Both the position numbers and the translations under genes were made by a program. The notes under the pieces were generated by a model. The model had not been told where the DNA came from. It was given only the letters and a program-made list of their open reading frames with translations, and searched no databases. Below are positions 33,627 to 45,968 of a stretch of DNA of 64,000 nucleotides, in pieces. The DNA is taken from NCBI GenBank assembly GCA_022315425.1, contig JAIUPT010000034.1, positions 806,001-870,000 on the forward strand. Direction: 5' to 3'. The stretch comes from Pseudevernia furfuracea. Its lineage: Eukaryota; Ascomycota; Lecanoromycetes; Lecanorales; Parmeliaceae. Position 1 is the first letter of the stretch. Every line of letters begins with the position of its first letter.

Positions 33627-36221
33627 ATGGCAACGATCACAATTCCTTCACCGTCAGCTTTTCTTCGATCCCCCGTCACGAAACCTGCACCTACGCCCAC
33701 GCCCAAGGTCTCCGTCAAGCCTTCTACCAAAAAGAAGTCCGCTCTAGCGAAGCACAATCGCAAGTCTGCAGCGCATGCAAACGGTCATTCGAAGCCCAAG
33801 CAAACTAAGAGTCGCGATGGTACGTGTCCCAGCAGCACCTTCGCCTTATCTTGTATGTATAGGTTCCCAAAACGCTAACAGACGACATAGGATGCAGGAC
33901 CTGTAAAGAAAAACGACTGAAGTGCGACGAGACCAAGCCAGTCTGCCAACAGTGTGATAAGAAGGGTGTCCAATGCGAGGGTTATGAAAAGGTTCTCAAA
34001 TGGCGCCCTCAAGAGGATACGTTCAGGTCCAAACCTACATCCCCACGGCTGAAAAAGAGTGAGTTGTACGATTCCTTCGCATCTGGACAATAGCTGATAG
34101 CCTCAGAACCTATTAACCCGACCGTCTCCCGACCTCTTCCTCCTCCTCCTGTCCCCTCTCTACCACCAAAATCCTCCGGGTCACCCACCGGCAATAGCTT
34201 CCCACCCGTTCTCCCCAGCTATCCCACACCACCGCAGTCTGCAGTGTCTCTCGTCTCTCAGCTCATGCATACATCACATCCTGAGCCGCCTCCCACCCTT
34301 CCCTTCCACGTACCACAGCACGGTCACGAGGAGTATTTCATGTTGCAAAACCGTCTGAAGACAGAGAACAACTTTTCTAGCTCCACACCCAGTCTCATCA
34401 ATGACGGCTTCGATGATGACGTACCTCCTCAATCGGCAACCACAGCACCATCGACTATCTGGTCCGACAACTCCCCCAAACTGGAAAATCTCTTACTACC
34501 TGGCACAGATCTCAACGCTAGGCTTCCCGACTACATGGACTATGAACCTACACATATATACCACCCTAGCGGCTTCCCAAGTGTCCCCAGCCTACGCACC
34601 TATCCATCTTCAAGTTCAGAGGATGACGTGGAGGAGATCATGCGAGATCCGGATCCCCCAGACGCTTGGACCATGGCATTCCCATCCCCAGTGTTCTCAG
34701 ACTCCTCTTCCTCGTCCGATGGCTCCCGCTTCAACATCTTTTCCTCAGCCGTCTACGGACAGCCAAGACTACACCCTGACAGCGAAGAAATGCTAACGCT
34801 GCGCTTCAACACACAAACATGTGGCATACTCTCAATCAAGGATGGGCCGACGGAGAACCCATGGAGGATGAAGCTTTGGCCAATGGCGAGAGAGTCACCG
34901 GCACTACGATATGCTATCAATGCTATGACAGCATTCCATGCGTCCAAAGAGGAACCATCTTTGAGGATTAAGGGCATGCAAGATTTTGGCCAGAGTCTCA
35001 AGCTTTTGTCAGCTGGGATTCAAGCTACGCGTATAGACATTTCACTCGCAACAACGCTTGTGTTGGCGTTCGCTGAGTCCTGGGATCAGCTGATATCTAC
35101 GGGAATAACGCATCTTCGAGGAGCCAAAAAATTGGTCAGTGAGGCATGTATCAATTACAATCAAGGCTCCTTGCACCCTGAAGTCGAGGCGAGGCTTAAT
35201 TTTCTATGTAGAACATGGGTATATATGGATGTCATTGCTCGCCTGACTTCTCTCGACGGTGACGAATCCGAAGACTTTGACACCGTCCTCAGCCCTCTAT
35301 GCGGACCGTCAGCTCCCAGTCAAGGCATTGATCCTTTAATGGGCTGTGCCAGTACGCTGTTCCCACTTATCGGTCGTGTTGCAAATCTTATCCGGAAAGT
35401 GCGCACGACGGCGGGAAACTCTCTGCCAATCGTCTCTCAGGCCAGCGAGCTAAAGGACTCCATCGACAAGTGGGTAGTGCCGACGACATTTGAAGCACCA
35501 GAAGACCGATCAACGGAGATTAAGCACAGCGAAAGAACGGCAGAAGCATACCGTTGGGCAACCCTTCTGTACCTTCACCAAGCAGTTCCGGAGATTTGCT
35601 CTGGGTCAGTGACTGAAGAAATAACTGCGATGGCTAAAGAAGTCTTGAACCACCTCGCTACCGTACCGCCCACTTCACGGGCGGTCATAATCCACATCTT
35701 CCCTCTTTTAGCCGCTAGCTGCGAGGTCATGGATGGAGAAAACCGCAAATGGGTGGCAGATCGATGGGAGGCGATGATGGCACGTATGAATATCCAGAAC
35801 ATCGACAAATGCTGGATCGTCGTCAAGGAAGTCTGGGAGCGTCGTGACAACCGTGAACAAGAGCGGCGCCGACAACGACATCGAGCTGCTGCTGACCATT
35901 TAATGACAGGTTATATGCCTACCAAGTGTATGAAGAGGAAGTCGAGCTCTGGGGACGATGGCGTGCACGATGTCAATTCAACTGATGAAAATAAACGTAG
36001 GACAACACAGAGTAAGAGGCACTCCCCGTCGAGCAAGTCCAATTTTGGCATGCTCCGCAAAGAGTCGTCAGGTGCCGCACCAGGAGGTCTGGATTACGAA
36101 CTGAGTGTCCGTGGGGAGTTGCACTGGGCCGGTGTAATGAAGGACTGGAAGTGGGAAGGTGAGTTGGATAGTTTGCGGTGCTGCCCACAACAAGCTGACA
36201 GAATCAGTCCTTCTCGGATAG
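33627..36221 (+). CDS. Zn2Cys6 transcription factor (about 808 aa), three introns
   Basis: Exons are 33627-33819, 33891-34058, 34107-36158 and 36208-36221. All introns are GT-AG and the frame is continuous; the protein ends WKWEVLLG. Residues about 66-93 are a zinc binuclear cluster with spacing CX2CX6CX6CX2CX6C (start CRTCKEKRLKC, end GVQC). It is preceded by a Lys-rich stretch and followed by a Pro-rich linker. The remaining roughly 650 residues fit the fungal_trans_2-type regulatory region, with acidic Ser-rich runs early and helices later. It should be a nuclear DNA-binding regulator. Its targets cannot be read from the sequence. The neighbouring cupin gene is 1 kb downstream on the same strand, but there is no evidence they are linked. 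Confidence 0.9.
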
Positions 36222-36432
36222 GGACCAACGATGTTGCCCTTGCTTTCTTTCTTGCCATTTACTTCTCATGATTTTGCAATCCAGGTGCCATATCTTATGT
36301 CTTTCTTTTGTTTACAATGCTCTACTGTGATTGTTTTCAGCGTATTGACGACTTTGGGAGATTTTTCCTCTTTGCTGGCTCGTGGGCTTCTTTCCATTCT
36401 TTATAGCAAGGCGCTCTGGCGAACGGATGGGC

Positions 36433-36474
36433 CATCCCACGCCCTCCAGGGATTTTGCCGAAGGGTGTGGGATG
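36433..36474. terminator. Strong stem-loop downstream of the regulator gene
   Basis: CATCCCACGCCCT (36433-36445) pairs with AGGGTGTGGGATG (36462-36474) over 13 bp with one wobble, around a 16-base loop. It lies about 210 bp after the stop codon, so it may be part of the 3' untranslated region. A role in 3' end formation or mRNA stability is only a guess. Confidence 0.35.
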
Positions 36475-37270
36475 CTGTGTGGAGTTTTAGACTACTTTTA
36501 GCTACCATCCATGTCAATCGACCGTTGAATACAATTCAAATCCCAACGGAGCAATGCGGCCACATACATCGAGGCATCTCAACCGAGCACCTAGCTTTAA
36601 TCCGGCCTAGCTAGCTCTGAGCGGACAGGATGTTCTTGCTGAATACAGACCGCAGACGGAAGTTTCCCAACAATGGAAAGAGAAGCATAGAGGACCCCGC
36701 CTCTCCCGCATAAGTGATTATCGCCTTGTCCTCGAGGCTTGGCATGGCTTATCGATAAGCTTTCGACCTTCCCATAAGAGGAAATAATATCCCTCATCCA
36801 TCTTCTTTGCTTCCATCCCCGACAATTGTGAGTCTGACATGCCTAGCTCTCCAGCAGTTTTCATGGATGGTATCGCTATCTGCGAGTCGTCTTCTCAGCT
36901 ATGGCTAAAGTCTCCCGAGCCTTGACCATGCATTCGCCTTCATGGGAGGTCTTGCCCAAGACCCTGTTTCCTGGTGGGGCCGGTGCACTGTTCCTCATGC
37001 AGTCAACTGTTCCCCTGCTGCGTTGCAGCTCTTTCTTGAGAGTTCTTCAATCTCGTTTTACTGTACGCCAACAAACTGCTCTCTCTGACAATCTTATCAC
37101 CGCACCTCTTCGAGTGTCGTATCATCGCCACTGATCCATTAACGCTGCTGCACACCATCCCAAGCACAGATAAGTACGCAGCCCACCTCTCCCATCATCC
37201 CCACCCCAATCCAGATCCAACCTTCACGATTCAACTTTCAAACTTTCCCCATAAAGATTAGCTAATCTCA
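36475..37270. other. Intergenic; promoter of the cupin gene at the right end
   Basis: No gene is supported. The last roughly 120 bp are C/T-rich, as expected for a fungal 5' leader. Confidence 0.45.
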
Positions 37271-37829
37271 ATGGGTTCCCTCCTCAGCACCGTCAAGCAA
37301 AAGACCTCTCCTTCTACAACCGAGAAGACCACCGCTTCCACCATGGGTTCCTCCACCCCCGAGACCTTCAAGCACTACGCCAACGCACAGACCGAGTTCA
37401 CAAAGACACTCCCTCTAATCGGGAACGAGAATGCCTTTTTGGGCGACATCTTCTCTTCGTACGCCCTCCTTCCTTCCAATCAATCCCCTACTCCAAACGC
37501 CTCCCCGTATCTAAAAATCCTACTTCCCCCCACCCTTAACCCACCACCTGCTAACCCCACCACCTCCCCACAGCGACCGAAAAGACAACCCCATCTCCTC
37601 CGGCTTCTACCGTCTCGACCCGGGCACCCCGCTCGTCTACACCTATACCTACGACGAGATGAAGATCATCGTGGACGGCGACTTTGAAATCTCGGATCAG
37701 AGCGGGCAGAGTGTGAAGGCGACCAAGGGGGATGTGTTCTTCTTTCCCAAGGGGAGCGTCATTACGTTTAAGACGGAGAAAGGCGGGTTGGGGTTTTATT
37801 GCGGGCAGAGGGGGAAGGATAGTGCGTAG
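37271..37829 (+). CDS. Small cupin protein, EutQ-like (147 aa), one intron
   Basis: Exons are 37271-37458 and 37574-37829. The 115-bp intron starts GTACGC and ends CCCACAG, and splicing gives FSSDRKDNP in frame. The second exon reads as one cupin barrel: GFYRLDPGTPLVYTYTYDEM, then a VDGDFEIS strand, then GDVFFFPKGSVITFKT. This matches the short ethanolamine-utilisation EutQ-like cupins common in fungi. The usual metal-binding His cluster is not evident, so catalysis is uncertain. An internal ATG at 37343 is an alternative start. No signal peptide is seen. Confidence 0.8.
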
Positions 37830-40800
37830 GATGGAGGGGAAGCTGAAGGCGTTGGAATGGGGAATGGAGTGGGATGGGATTGGGGTGTCAGGGATGGGAT
37901 TGGTTGGGCTGTGGTTCGGAGAATGTGAAGTTTGTCGCGAGTATGAGAGAGCTGTTCTGATAATCGGCCGTGTGAAGCAGCTCTTGAGCCGAATCATTCG
38001 GGTCAGTCGTTTTGTTTTTCACATTTCGTGTTTAACTAGTCAACGATGTTATGTTTTCCTCACCTCTTAAATGCCATAAGATCGCCCGAACGATGACATC
38101 AAACAACACCGGTCCGTTGTAAATGTTACCCCGTTCGCTGCCGTTCGTGTGTATCTTTCGCCCACCAGGCTGTCAAGCATCATTTGCCCATTGATCAAAC
38201 GCCCTCTCACGCCGCTTCCGCCCACCGAACACATATTGTAATGTGGACTGAAGTGAAAAGTTGCCAACAGGAGAAAGTGCCGGCTGTGAAGCCTACCTTA
38301 CCTTACCTACTTAAATACCAGATACATATAGCCAGCTTCTACCTACAACAAGGCTTAGGAGCATGAATTCCACCTTCCACCTTCCACCTACCATAGCAAC
38401 ACCAATCGGACGACAAAGCTCATACTGCAATGATCGTGAGACGGTCACGTTCACATCCTTGACGATTACGATGACAGCCACCTGTCCTCTCGGTAGAGGT
38501 GACGGTGGGTCCGCTCCGGCGCCAATAGGGAAATCTGTCCTGTGTTGGCATACCGACCTACCTACCTACCCTCCTTCCTCCAGAAAAACGTGCCATTTGA
38601 GCATAACTCCGGTCTTGTGGCAAGCACGCGAACGCCATCGGCGATCCGAAACGCAATTCGAGTCGAAAAAGAGCATGATTGCGGCATGGTGTCACGCGTT
38701 TCTCTACCAGTCTGAGAAAAAGTCCTTTGTTTGAACATCGCTATTAATCCAAGTCATCTCTGCCAGGTAAGATATTCGCATCCCTAAGCCCCCTTTTTCC
38801 TCTGGCGTCTCCGGTACCCGATCCTCGCCTTCCAGTTTCCATCCTTCTCTCTTCTACTTCCAGGTCATATTTTCTGGCTCTCTTTAGCCTCTGGATTCCG
38901 CCTTCAGTTGCACGTATGGTTGTAGGGGCTTTCTCGGTCTTGCGATTTTTTTTTTCTATCCATGTAATGCCAGCGTCTGGAGATACAGACCACGCCCAAC
39001 AGAGTGAACACAAGCCCGACGGGGTCAACATGCTGAATATGGGATCGAGGTCTACAGTACCAGTGTGTCGACTGATACTCTCACTAGTTGACTGAGAGGT
39101 GCTGGTTCATGATGACGCTGGTGATAGTGAGTTAGAGAATGATTGAGAGGGTGAGGTTGACATCAAGGGCGCTACATTATGTGGAAGTCAGCCCTCAGAT
39201 CTCTAAACTGGGACTCACTGAGGAACCATGACCGCGGATGGATTGAGCCAGGCGATGTAAGAGAGCAGAACATGAACACAGAGACAGATATATACGTAGC
39301 GGAAAGCCTTAAGCATTCACGCAATGAAATGCCAGCCAAACGCAGGATTTTCAGCGTCTATGGCTGCGCACAGAGCGAGTCAATTTCGGAACTCATCACA
39401 AGTGCAAAGAGCAGCGCTTGAGTAAAGGAAGTGCGCTCAATGACCGGACAGAAATATGGGTCGCGGTCGCTTTGTGAGGTCGCGTCCCCCCCCATGAGGC
39501 CTACACTGTGCCTTGTGATTTCAGGTTCGAGTAACAGATATAGCGTAAGCAAAGCTGGCGGTGTGCAAGAAGTAAATCATGTTTTCAACCCGGTTACAAA
39601 ATCACGACTCGCTATTAGGCCTAGCGTGGCTTGACACAAACACAGACGGCTTTCATACCATACACAGACCTCTTCACAGCTGATTTTGATCTATGCTAAG
39701 ACACCACCACACGACGCGACGTCCACCCCCGGCGTCTTCGGATATCTTGTTGTCACGCAAGCGAATGTCGCGCAATGTCCAGGTTCTGCCAGCTTTCTTG
39801 CCCATGAGTTGGTCTTCTGACAAACGAGTTTCGAAAACATCCAGATGGATTACTCTCTCGAGGCCAAGCAAGGACAAGTTTTCGTTAGTGTGATCGATCC
39901 CAGTGTCTTGAAAGATCGGCAAGACGCAGCGGACGATGCGCTCGACCTCGTTTTGCAGTTGCAAGGTTCAAGCCACCATACCAGATTCTGACATTCTCTC
40001 CTTCGAAAGTGTCGACCATGTTGTGGTGCATCTGCAAGCTACTCGCACTCTAGCCTCGTAACTTTTGGACAAGTGCGTCCGTAAGAACTGGTGTCACGTC
40101 TGCAAGTAGATGGCAAAGCGGATCTCTCCGTGCCACACCAGGGCAGTAGTTGATCTGTAGTCTCCAGTCAGGCGGGAGGAAACGGCCGGTTAACATCCGC
40201 CACTCAGACGCATGTCCTTGAGAGTCGTGCCTGGTTCCTTGACACGGGCGATGTTTCATGCGGCAACAGCGTAATCATCATCCACTCTGAAATCCATGCT
40301 TGTGCCTCGCTGATTTTGCAGTCAGACTCTTCTTTACCAAGCAGGCGAAAGGAGAAGGCACAAACAAACCCGTTGCAGTTGGGCGAGGTGAAGGCGCAGT
40401 GCAGCTAAATCCGTGCGCTAACCAAACACCCTGCTGACTTCCGAGATCCGATGTTTAGCCCTGGAAGCTGAGTTGCGGGTGCAGTGCAGGCTTTGAGCGC
40501 AGGTCAGAAGAATGAATTGCTTAGATTCCCGATGATTTTCTTTTCCATTAATGCATTTTTTTTTAGCTTGGCAGAATTTTTCTTTTGATTCTACTTACTA
40601 GAGGATCACCAGTTGATCTGCCCTGTGGATCCTTCAAGCAGCAACCAATCGTTTCTCGCTCGCATTACCACTTCAATCTCCGAGTCGCAGAAACAAAATC
40701 ATGTGAAAACTTCAGAGTGCGCCATCAGCCCGATCATCCGATGAGCTAATTAATGTGAATGGCACTCAACACTGCAATCTGTAGGTTTCATCTATGCGAT

Positions 40801-41050
40801 CCTCTTGGTTGCTTGGAACGGCTTAGGAATCCTACTAGGGGGAACAGCATGTATCAGCATTGCAACCTTATCGCTGCCTATCGGCGGCTGAGTCAATGCT
40901 ACGCAATCACTGTCTGCTGACTGATCTAAACCGACAGTCTCATCCAGTATTTCTCTTGATTTATCTACCGCTAAATAGTCCTCCGATTCCTTTCCTTCGG
41001 TCTTCAATATTCGGTTCCAACTTTGATCCTGGCATCTCCTAGTCAACGAA
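37830..41050. other. Long intergenic region
   Basis: About 3.2 kb with short frames only. A 96-codon minus-strand frame at 39964-39674 is hydrophilic but has no recognised domain. The segments 40386-40413 and 40479-40510, in the presumed promoter of the next gene, resemble 44139-44167 and 44275-44304 upstream of the WSC gene, which suggests an old duplication. Confidence 0.4.
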
Positions 41051-42044
41051 ATGCGAAATGTCTTACCACTAGCAACTCTATCTTTGATCTCAACCTCTCT
41101 TGCCCAACTAAAACCCTGCTACTCCAACAACTATGTGGCCAGGGGGCAGACCCACGACGTCCCCTGTGATCCCTCCGCCAACGTCAGCTCATGCTGTCCC
41201 CCCACGTTCAGATGCGAGACGAATTTCTTCTGTCGTGACCCCGGTGGTTGGAACAGAATGGGAAGCTGTACAGACATAACAGGGCAGGACCCTGCGTGCC
41301 CTCTGGACCTACTCCAGCGTTCGTCAACTCCGTTCCGCATTTGCATAATCAATCATTGATGAGGATGATACAGAGCCTGGTGCCGTCAACTATTTCGAAT
41401 ACAATGCAAACACTACCAACTGCGGCGATGGGACATTTTGTCCGAACTCGAGCAATGAAACCTGCTGCTTCAATCACGAAGGTATCAAGGAGATCACTTT
41501 CCACAACAACGCGACCATACCGACGGAGGCGGCCGAGCTGAGCACGTATTATGAAGCGGCGGGCTACTCGATACCGAACCTGACCAGCAGCGGCACGTCG
41601 ACGAGCATGACCATCTCTCCGAAAAGTACATTCGTTTCAACGACATTGACGGTAACGTCCACAGGATCATCGCTTGGCCTACGACCGTCGTCTACTCAGC
41701 CTCTACAGACCGCCACCGCAGAACCGACCCGAGCCTTGACGACATCAACCTCCCTTAGCTCGGGCGGGAAAGCTGGTATTGCAGTTGCCGTATTTGTGTG
41801 CGCTGTCGCGATAGGAGCATTGCTCTACCTACTCCGCCGGTCACGAAGGAAGCGGCTGATACGGTCGGGTTTCGAGACGACACTGGAAGGGCTCCCATAT
41901 GAAAAATCGGAGATGTCAGGTCACGATGTACGGACCGAGATGGATGCTGTCGAGGGCGCCTTTCCGCAGGATAGGCGGCCTATTCAAACGAATGAGTTGA
42001 TGGGACGAGAAAGGAGCGAGCTAAGAGCCGAGGTGCCAAGCTAG
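41051..42044 (+). CDS. Cys-rich single-pass surface protein (about 312 aa)
   Basis: Exons are 41051-41318 and 41374-42044. The 55-bp intron has a GTTCGT donor and an ATACAG acceptor and keeps the frame. Residues 1-18 are a signal peptide ending SLAQ. A Cys-rich ectodomain follows, with the pattern CY...PCD...SCCPP...C...C...GSCTD...ACP, continuing as CGDGTFCPNSSNETCC. A Ser/Thr-rich stalk precedes one helix (GIAVAVFVCAVAIGALLYLL) and a basic RRSRRKR stop-transfer, then a cytoplasmic tail. This is the plan of wall-sensor-like proteins in Pezizomycotina, whose function is not established. The tail end (NELMGRERSELRAEVPS) resembles decayed tails found downstream. Confidence 0.75.
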
Positions 42045-42482
42045 GGTACCTTATTAGCGTAGGTACGCAGAAAATGCTGGAATCCTTGAAAACCACCCCC
42101 CCCATAAAGTCTCTTTGGTCAAATCAACGAGTACAATATACGTAACGTGCTCGTCCGCAGTGTCTCCGTCGGTCCGCTACATTGCTTTAACAAACAGAAT
42201 CTTGCCATGACACTGACTCGATAGCTGTGAGGACGGAAGGTCGAACGCACAAATACCTTTTCAACTTTGCGATTTCCATGCTGTTAGTACCACCCTCGAA
42301 AGTGGACCGCACTGTTAGATTGAGTCTCACCAGTCTTATTCTCACCCTCGTCGACCACGGCGAGCGCATGGATTACAACTTATCTTGGCAGTATGTGTCC
42401 TAGTATTAAATTAGCCAACGCAATTGGCTCTCCCACTGCCGCTTCTGACCCTGCTAGCACTTGCAATATACTTTTAAAATAG
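42045..42482. other. Intergenic, possible relic of a membrane-protein exon
   Basis: A good GTATGT donor (42390) and a TTTTAAAATAG acceptor (ending about 42482) could bound an intron before the tail fragment at 42483, but I cannot assemble a credible upstream exon. Confidence 0.25.
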
Positions 42483-42768
42483 GTATCGAACAAAGCCCGC
42501 AGCGATGATCGAGAAAGGGAGTATAACCGTACCCGAGACGGAGACAGAGACAGATGTACAGTGTGGACAAGCTTACTTCCAACACAAAGGTGCATTGGAC
42601 GCCGAAGAGAGGAGGTTGTATGAATTAGCCGCAGAAGAAAGGAGGCACAAGATTGGAGCGGGCGCTGAGAGATGCGACATGTCAGCAGATGAAAGGTCGG
42701 ACAGGATACGGAACTTGCAAGAGCTCAGGGGCCAAGAGCATTCGAAAGAGCTCGAAGTACCCCTGTAA
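42483..42768 (+). pseudogene. Orphan cytoplasmic tail of a sensor-like membrane protein
   Basis: An open frame gives a charged tail ending NLQELRGQEHSKELEVPL. This closely resembles the end of the WSC gene 3 kb downstream (QELRGVEHAKELDAP) and the fragment at 43786-43960. No ectodomain or membrane helix in the same frame lies upstream, except a hydrophobic stretch that ends in a stop. I read it as the last exon of a decayed paralogue. Confidence 0.45.
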
Positions 42769-43785
42769 TATAGTCGATCGGGAGGATTTGTGTGTACTTC
42801 AATTCAATTCGCCACAGTCCATGGTTAACACGGGGGGCAGATGGGTCTGGGATTAGAGCATTAAGTCTTTTCGAGACTTTTCAAATGTGGACGTTCTCTG
42901 AATTGAGGTTTTACTCATTAGGTGAATATTCTGATGCCTTCATCTTGTAAGGTTACGAACGGACATCGCTTCAGCCCACGCCAAAGCATAGGTTGTGCGC
43001 CGCAAAGACTGCGCCGTTTCTGCAGCCTGACAGTAAGCGAACCGGTAAATAACGCGTCCAAGGCTTTAGGTTCGCCTGCAATGTTCAGCCCCGCTGAAGA
43101 CTGCTATCCTTGATTTTTACTGGAGTGACGATCATTGAAGAATCCATGTACTCTAGCGCGAAAAGAATATGCAGGTGGATGGACACAGATCCTGTCGCAG
43201 TGGCGACACTGCTCACTCATGGAAGGTCCTCAGCCTTCCCCAGAACATTATCGCTACTTCCTAGTTCCTGTCCTTGGATCACATTAGGCCTCTTGTATTT
43301 GATCATTATCATAGAAACTGAGACCCTCTCTCGCGATGTCTCCCCGTTTGTCCCTAACCGTGGGGTGCTCGTGGTTGCTGATCACGTGTTTTCTCCAAGG
43401 ACTAGGGAGTATGTGCTGCTCAGTCAATAACGCCGGCGCCGAGTGATACGTTCATTCCAGCGCTGAACGAGCTATGTGATATGAATTCTAAACTTACCAG
43501 CATTATGCAGCGATCGTTTTATGCAACCAGGGTCCACAGGCGTGTCATCTTCTCCGGAGCATTACTTGTTGTTTACGGACTATGTTGTAAAGTCTGCCGT
43601 CCGTCGAAGTGAGGTTTGTGCTACGGAATCGTCCACGCGATCCTTACAGCCACTGTAACCGGTCGTCAAACCAGCTACTGCTACCGCGCGGAAATCGAAA
43701 GGAAGGGTATCGATATCAGATGAGTCGACAGGAACAAATACATAGAAGAGTCAAGCTTATTTTCAGCGAAATATTGAGCTAGGAG
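42769..43785. other. Intergenic between tail fragments
   Basis: No gene is seen. The word AGTAAGCGAACCGGTAA at about 43032 recurs at about 44191, each time a few hundred bases after a tail fragment. Confidence 0.35.
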
Positions 43786-43960
43786 ATAAAGGTAGTAGAA
43801 GGCATGAACTTGTGGCAGATGAAAAGATGTATGAACTTGGAATCGAGGGAGCAAGATAGTAGTTGCCAGCCGATGACGAAAGAGAGGACGGGAAATGGGG
43901 ACTGCAAGAGCTTAGTGGAGAAAAGCATTCCAAGGAGTTGGAAGCTCAGCAGGGGTGGTA
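43786..43960 (+). pseudogene. Second decayed tail fragment, with two in-frame stops
   Basis: One frame reads RHELVADEKMYELGIEGAR, two TAG codons (43857-43862), then LPADDEREDGKWGLQELSG and EKHSKELEAQ. The end matches the WSC-gene tail and the fragment at 42483-42768. TAG TAG could come from CAG CAG by C-to-T change in CpA, the favoured RIP context; that origin is inference. Confidence 0.5.
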
Positions 43961-44912
43961 TAGATCTCTGGTGCATCTGGAACATTTCTGCATCTGTATA
44001 CCTTTTCAACATCCCATGCCGCAGACTCTCAGGCCTGTCTCGTACCGCTGCATACTTGCGGCGCCTCTTTGCACAGTCAAATCCCGCATGAAACGGGAAA
44101 ATGCATGAAGAATCCTTCGCAATCACATGCATTTGGGGAGAGATGAAGGTGCAGCACAGCAAAATCCTTCCGCCGGAAGGAATCCGCAGTGTAAGCGAAC
44201 CGGTAATCGTTAAGCACGATGCTGTATTTGAAACCTCTTGATGTCTGTTTCTCTCAACAAGACTATTTTCAGGGGCAGTGCATGCGTTGAGCACACAAGT
44301 CATCTTAGCAAAAGGTAAAGTGCTTGAGCCTCCGACTAATTTCTCTTTCTTTGTGTTCTCTTCTCACTATATCCAGCTAGCATTGTTAATCGTTTAATTT
44401 CACTATGGCGACATCCAATCCGTGTAGGTAATACTCCACCCTCCTTTGAAGTGTTCTTGGCGTGGTCTCTACTCACAGATCATGGGTATGAATAAGCGTA
44501 TGACTAACGTATGTCGCAATCGCTGGGTTTAATTACCTCTATAGTTGGACTGACCTGAGACCGGCACGAAAAGTGCTCCGATTTGAGGCATGCGTAGGCT
44601 GTACCATAGAGTCGGTGTACTCCAATACTGTCTGGTCGAACGGCAAGTCCACTGCCACTGGTAACATATGAGTGGGTCTTGGAAAGTAAGGCTCACTTTC
44701 TATCCCATAGTTTTACGTCAGTTGATGCGATCGTGCAGTGGTTTGGAGCGGTGGCAATCAGCACACTCGTCCCGGAAATTGAGGGTTTTGGATCCGAAAT
44801 TTCCCTGTAAGGACCTTGCACTGTTGACTGTACAACGTAGGATTACGCTCTCCATGTTCAAAGCCCAGGAAAAGCTAGGGACCTGGTTTTCATAACCAAC
44901 AAGCTCACGACC
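43961..44912. other. Intergenic upstream of the WSC gene
   Basis: No complete gene. Short words near 44139-44304 resemble the region upstream of the surface-protein gene at 41051. An ATG at 44405 opens MATSNPC and then a GTAATA donor-like word, which may be a dead first exon. Confidence 0.35.
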
Positions 44913-45968
44913 ATGACCACTATGGACAGAAACTGCGCCAAACTTACGGGTCCATTAATGACAGGGTTTGCCATCGTGTCGTTCCTGATGCCAATCGTCG
45001 TGATTCCAATCTTGCTCATTTCGGTCTTCCAGTCTAAAACCCAGAACGGCGTGAAGTCTACATCATTGAACACCGCTGCAACGTCCTTTCAGATCTTCGG
45101 CGCTTTCGCTTCGGTATCTGCCCAATCTTCTTCCATGTACCCTCTTACCTATAACGGTTGCTTTACCTCTTCGACAGACATGAAAGACTTAGGCCCGAGC
45201 GTCTATCAAACGCCAGGATACTGCCAACAAAAATGCGTCAACCTCAATAAGTCGCTTATAGCAACATCGCATAGATCACATTGCTGGTGTGGGAATCCGC
45301 TTTCAGCATCCATCAACCTGGTTTTCGATGCTGAGTGCAGCTCAACTTGTCCCCCAAATCATGTAAGCCATAAACGTAAGATGGCTAGCGACAACTCTGG
45401 CTCAGACACCTGTAAAACACTGGCGGCCACTGTGGTATCAGTATGGCAAGTAAAGAGCCATCCATTGCATCCATTGCCACATCATCCTCGAAAGCAAAAT
45501 TGCCATCTACGACATTCCCATCAACTACGATCACATCCAATGCAACATCTTTATCGAAAACTCCATCGCCATTCACTGGGCTCCACTCAAACTCAACGGT
45601 GATCATTGTTGCTATCGTGGTACTAGTGGTGATGGTAGGTATGTTTTCTCATTAATTTTCGGACGTATTAAAAAAGGAGGCTGGTAGAAACCGCCGCAGC
45701 TACGACGGTGACTTTGGATGCACGTAATCAATTTGGCGAGACATCAGAACACGCGCTGCTTTATCTACAGCAGAAGGCTAATATTGACGCTGTCGAGCAT
45801 CAGAGACATAGGGTAGAAGCGTGCGAGAGGAGATATGAAGCGCAAGGAGCATCGCGTATAGAGTTACCAGCCGAAGGGGGAACGTTTGGGAGACAGGAGT
45901 TAAGAGGCGTAGAACATGCAAAGGAACTGGACGCTCCGCACGCAAGCTTTTTGACGAAAGTGAAATAA
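44913..45968 (+). CDS. WSC-domain membrane protein, probably frameshifted
   Basis: The first part carries a WSC domain: YNGCFTSSTDMKDLG, YQTPGYCQQKCV, HCWCGNPLSA and CSSTCPP. It is preceded by a signal-like AATSFQIFGAFASVSAQ; the true start is unclear. A second part in another frame (about 45443-45638) is Ser/Thr-rich and ends in a membrane helix (VIIVAIVVLVVMV). A 49-bp intron (45639-45687, GTATGT...GGTAG) leads in frame to a cytoplasmic tail that stops at 45968. The two parts do not join by any good GT-AG intron. A one-base slip in the A-run near 45411-45416 would connect them. It is either a pseudogene or a sequencing error at a homopolymer. Intact WSC proteins bind wall polysaccharide and sense stress. 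Confidence 0.6.
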
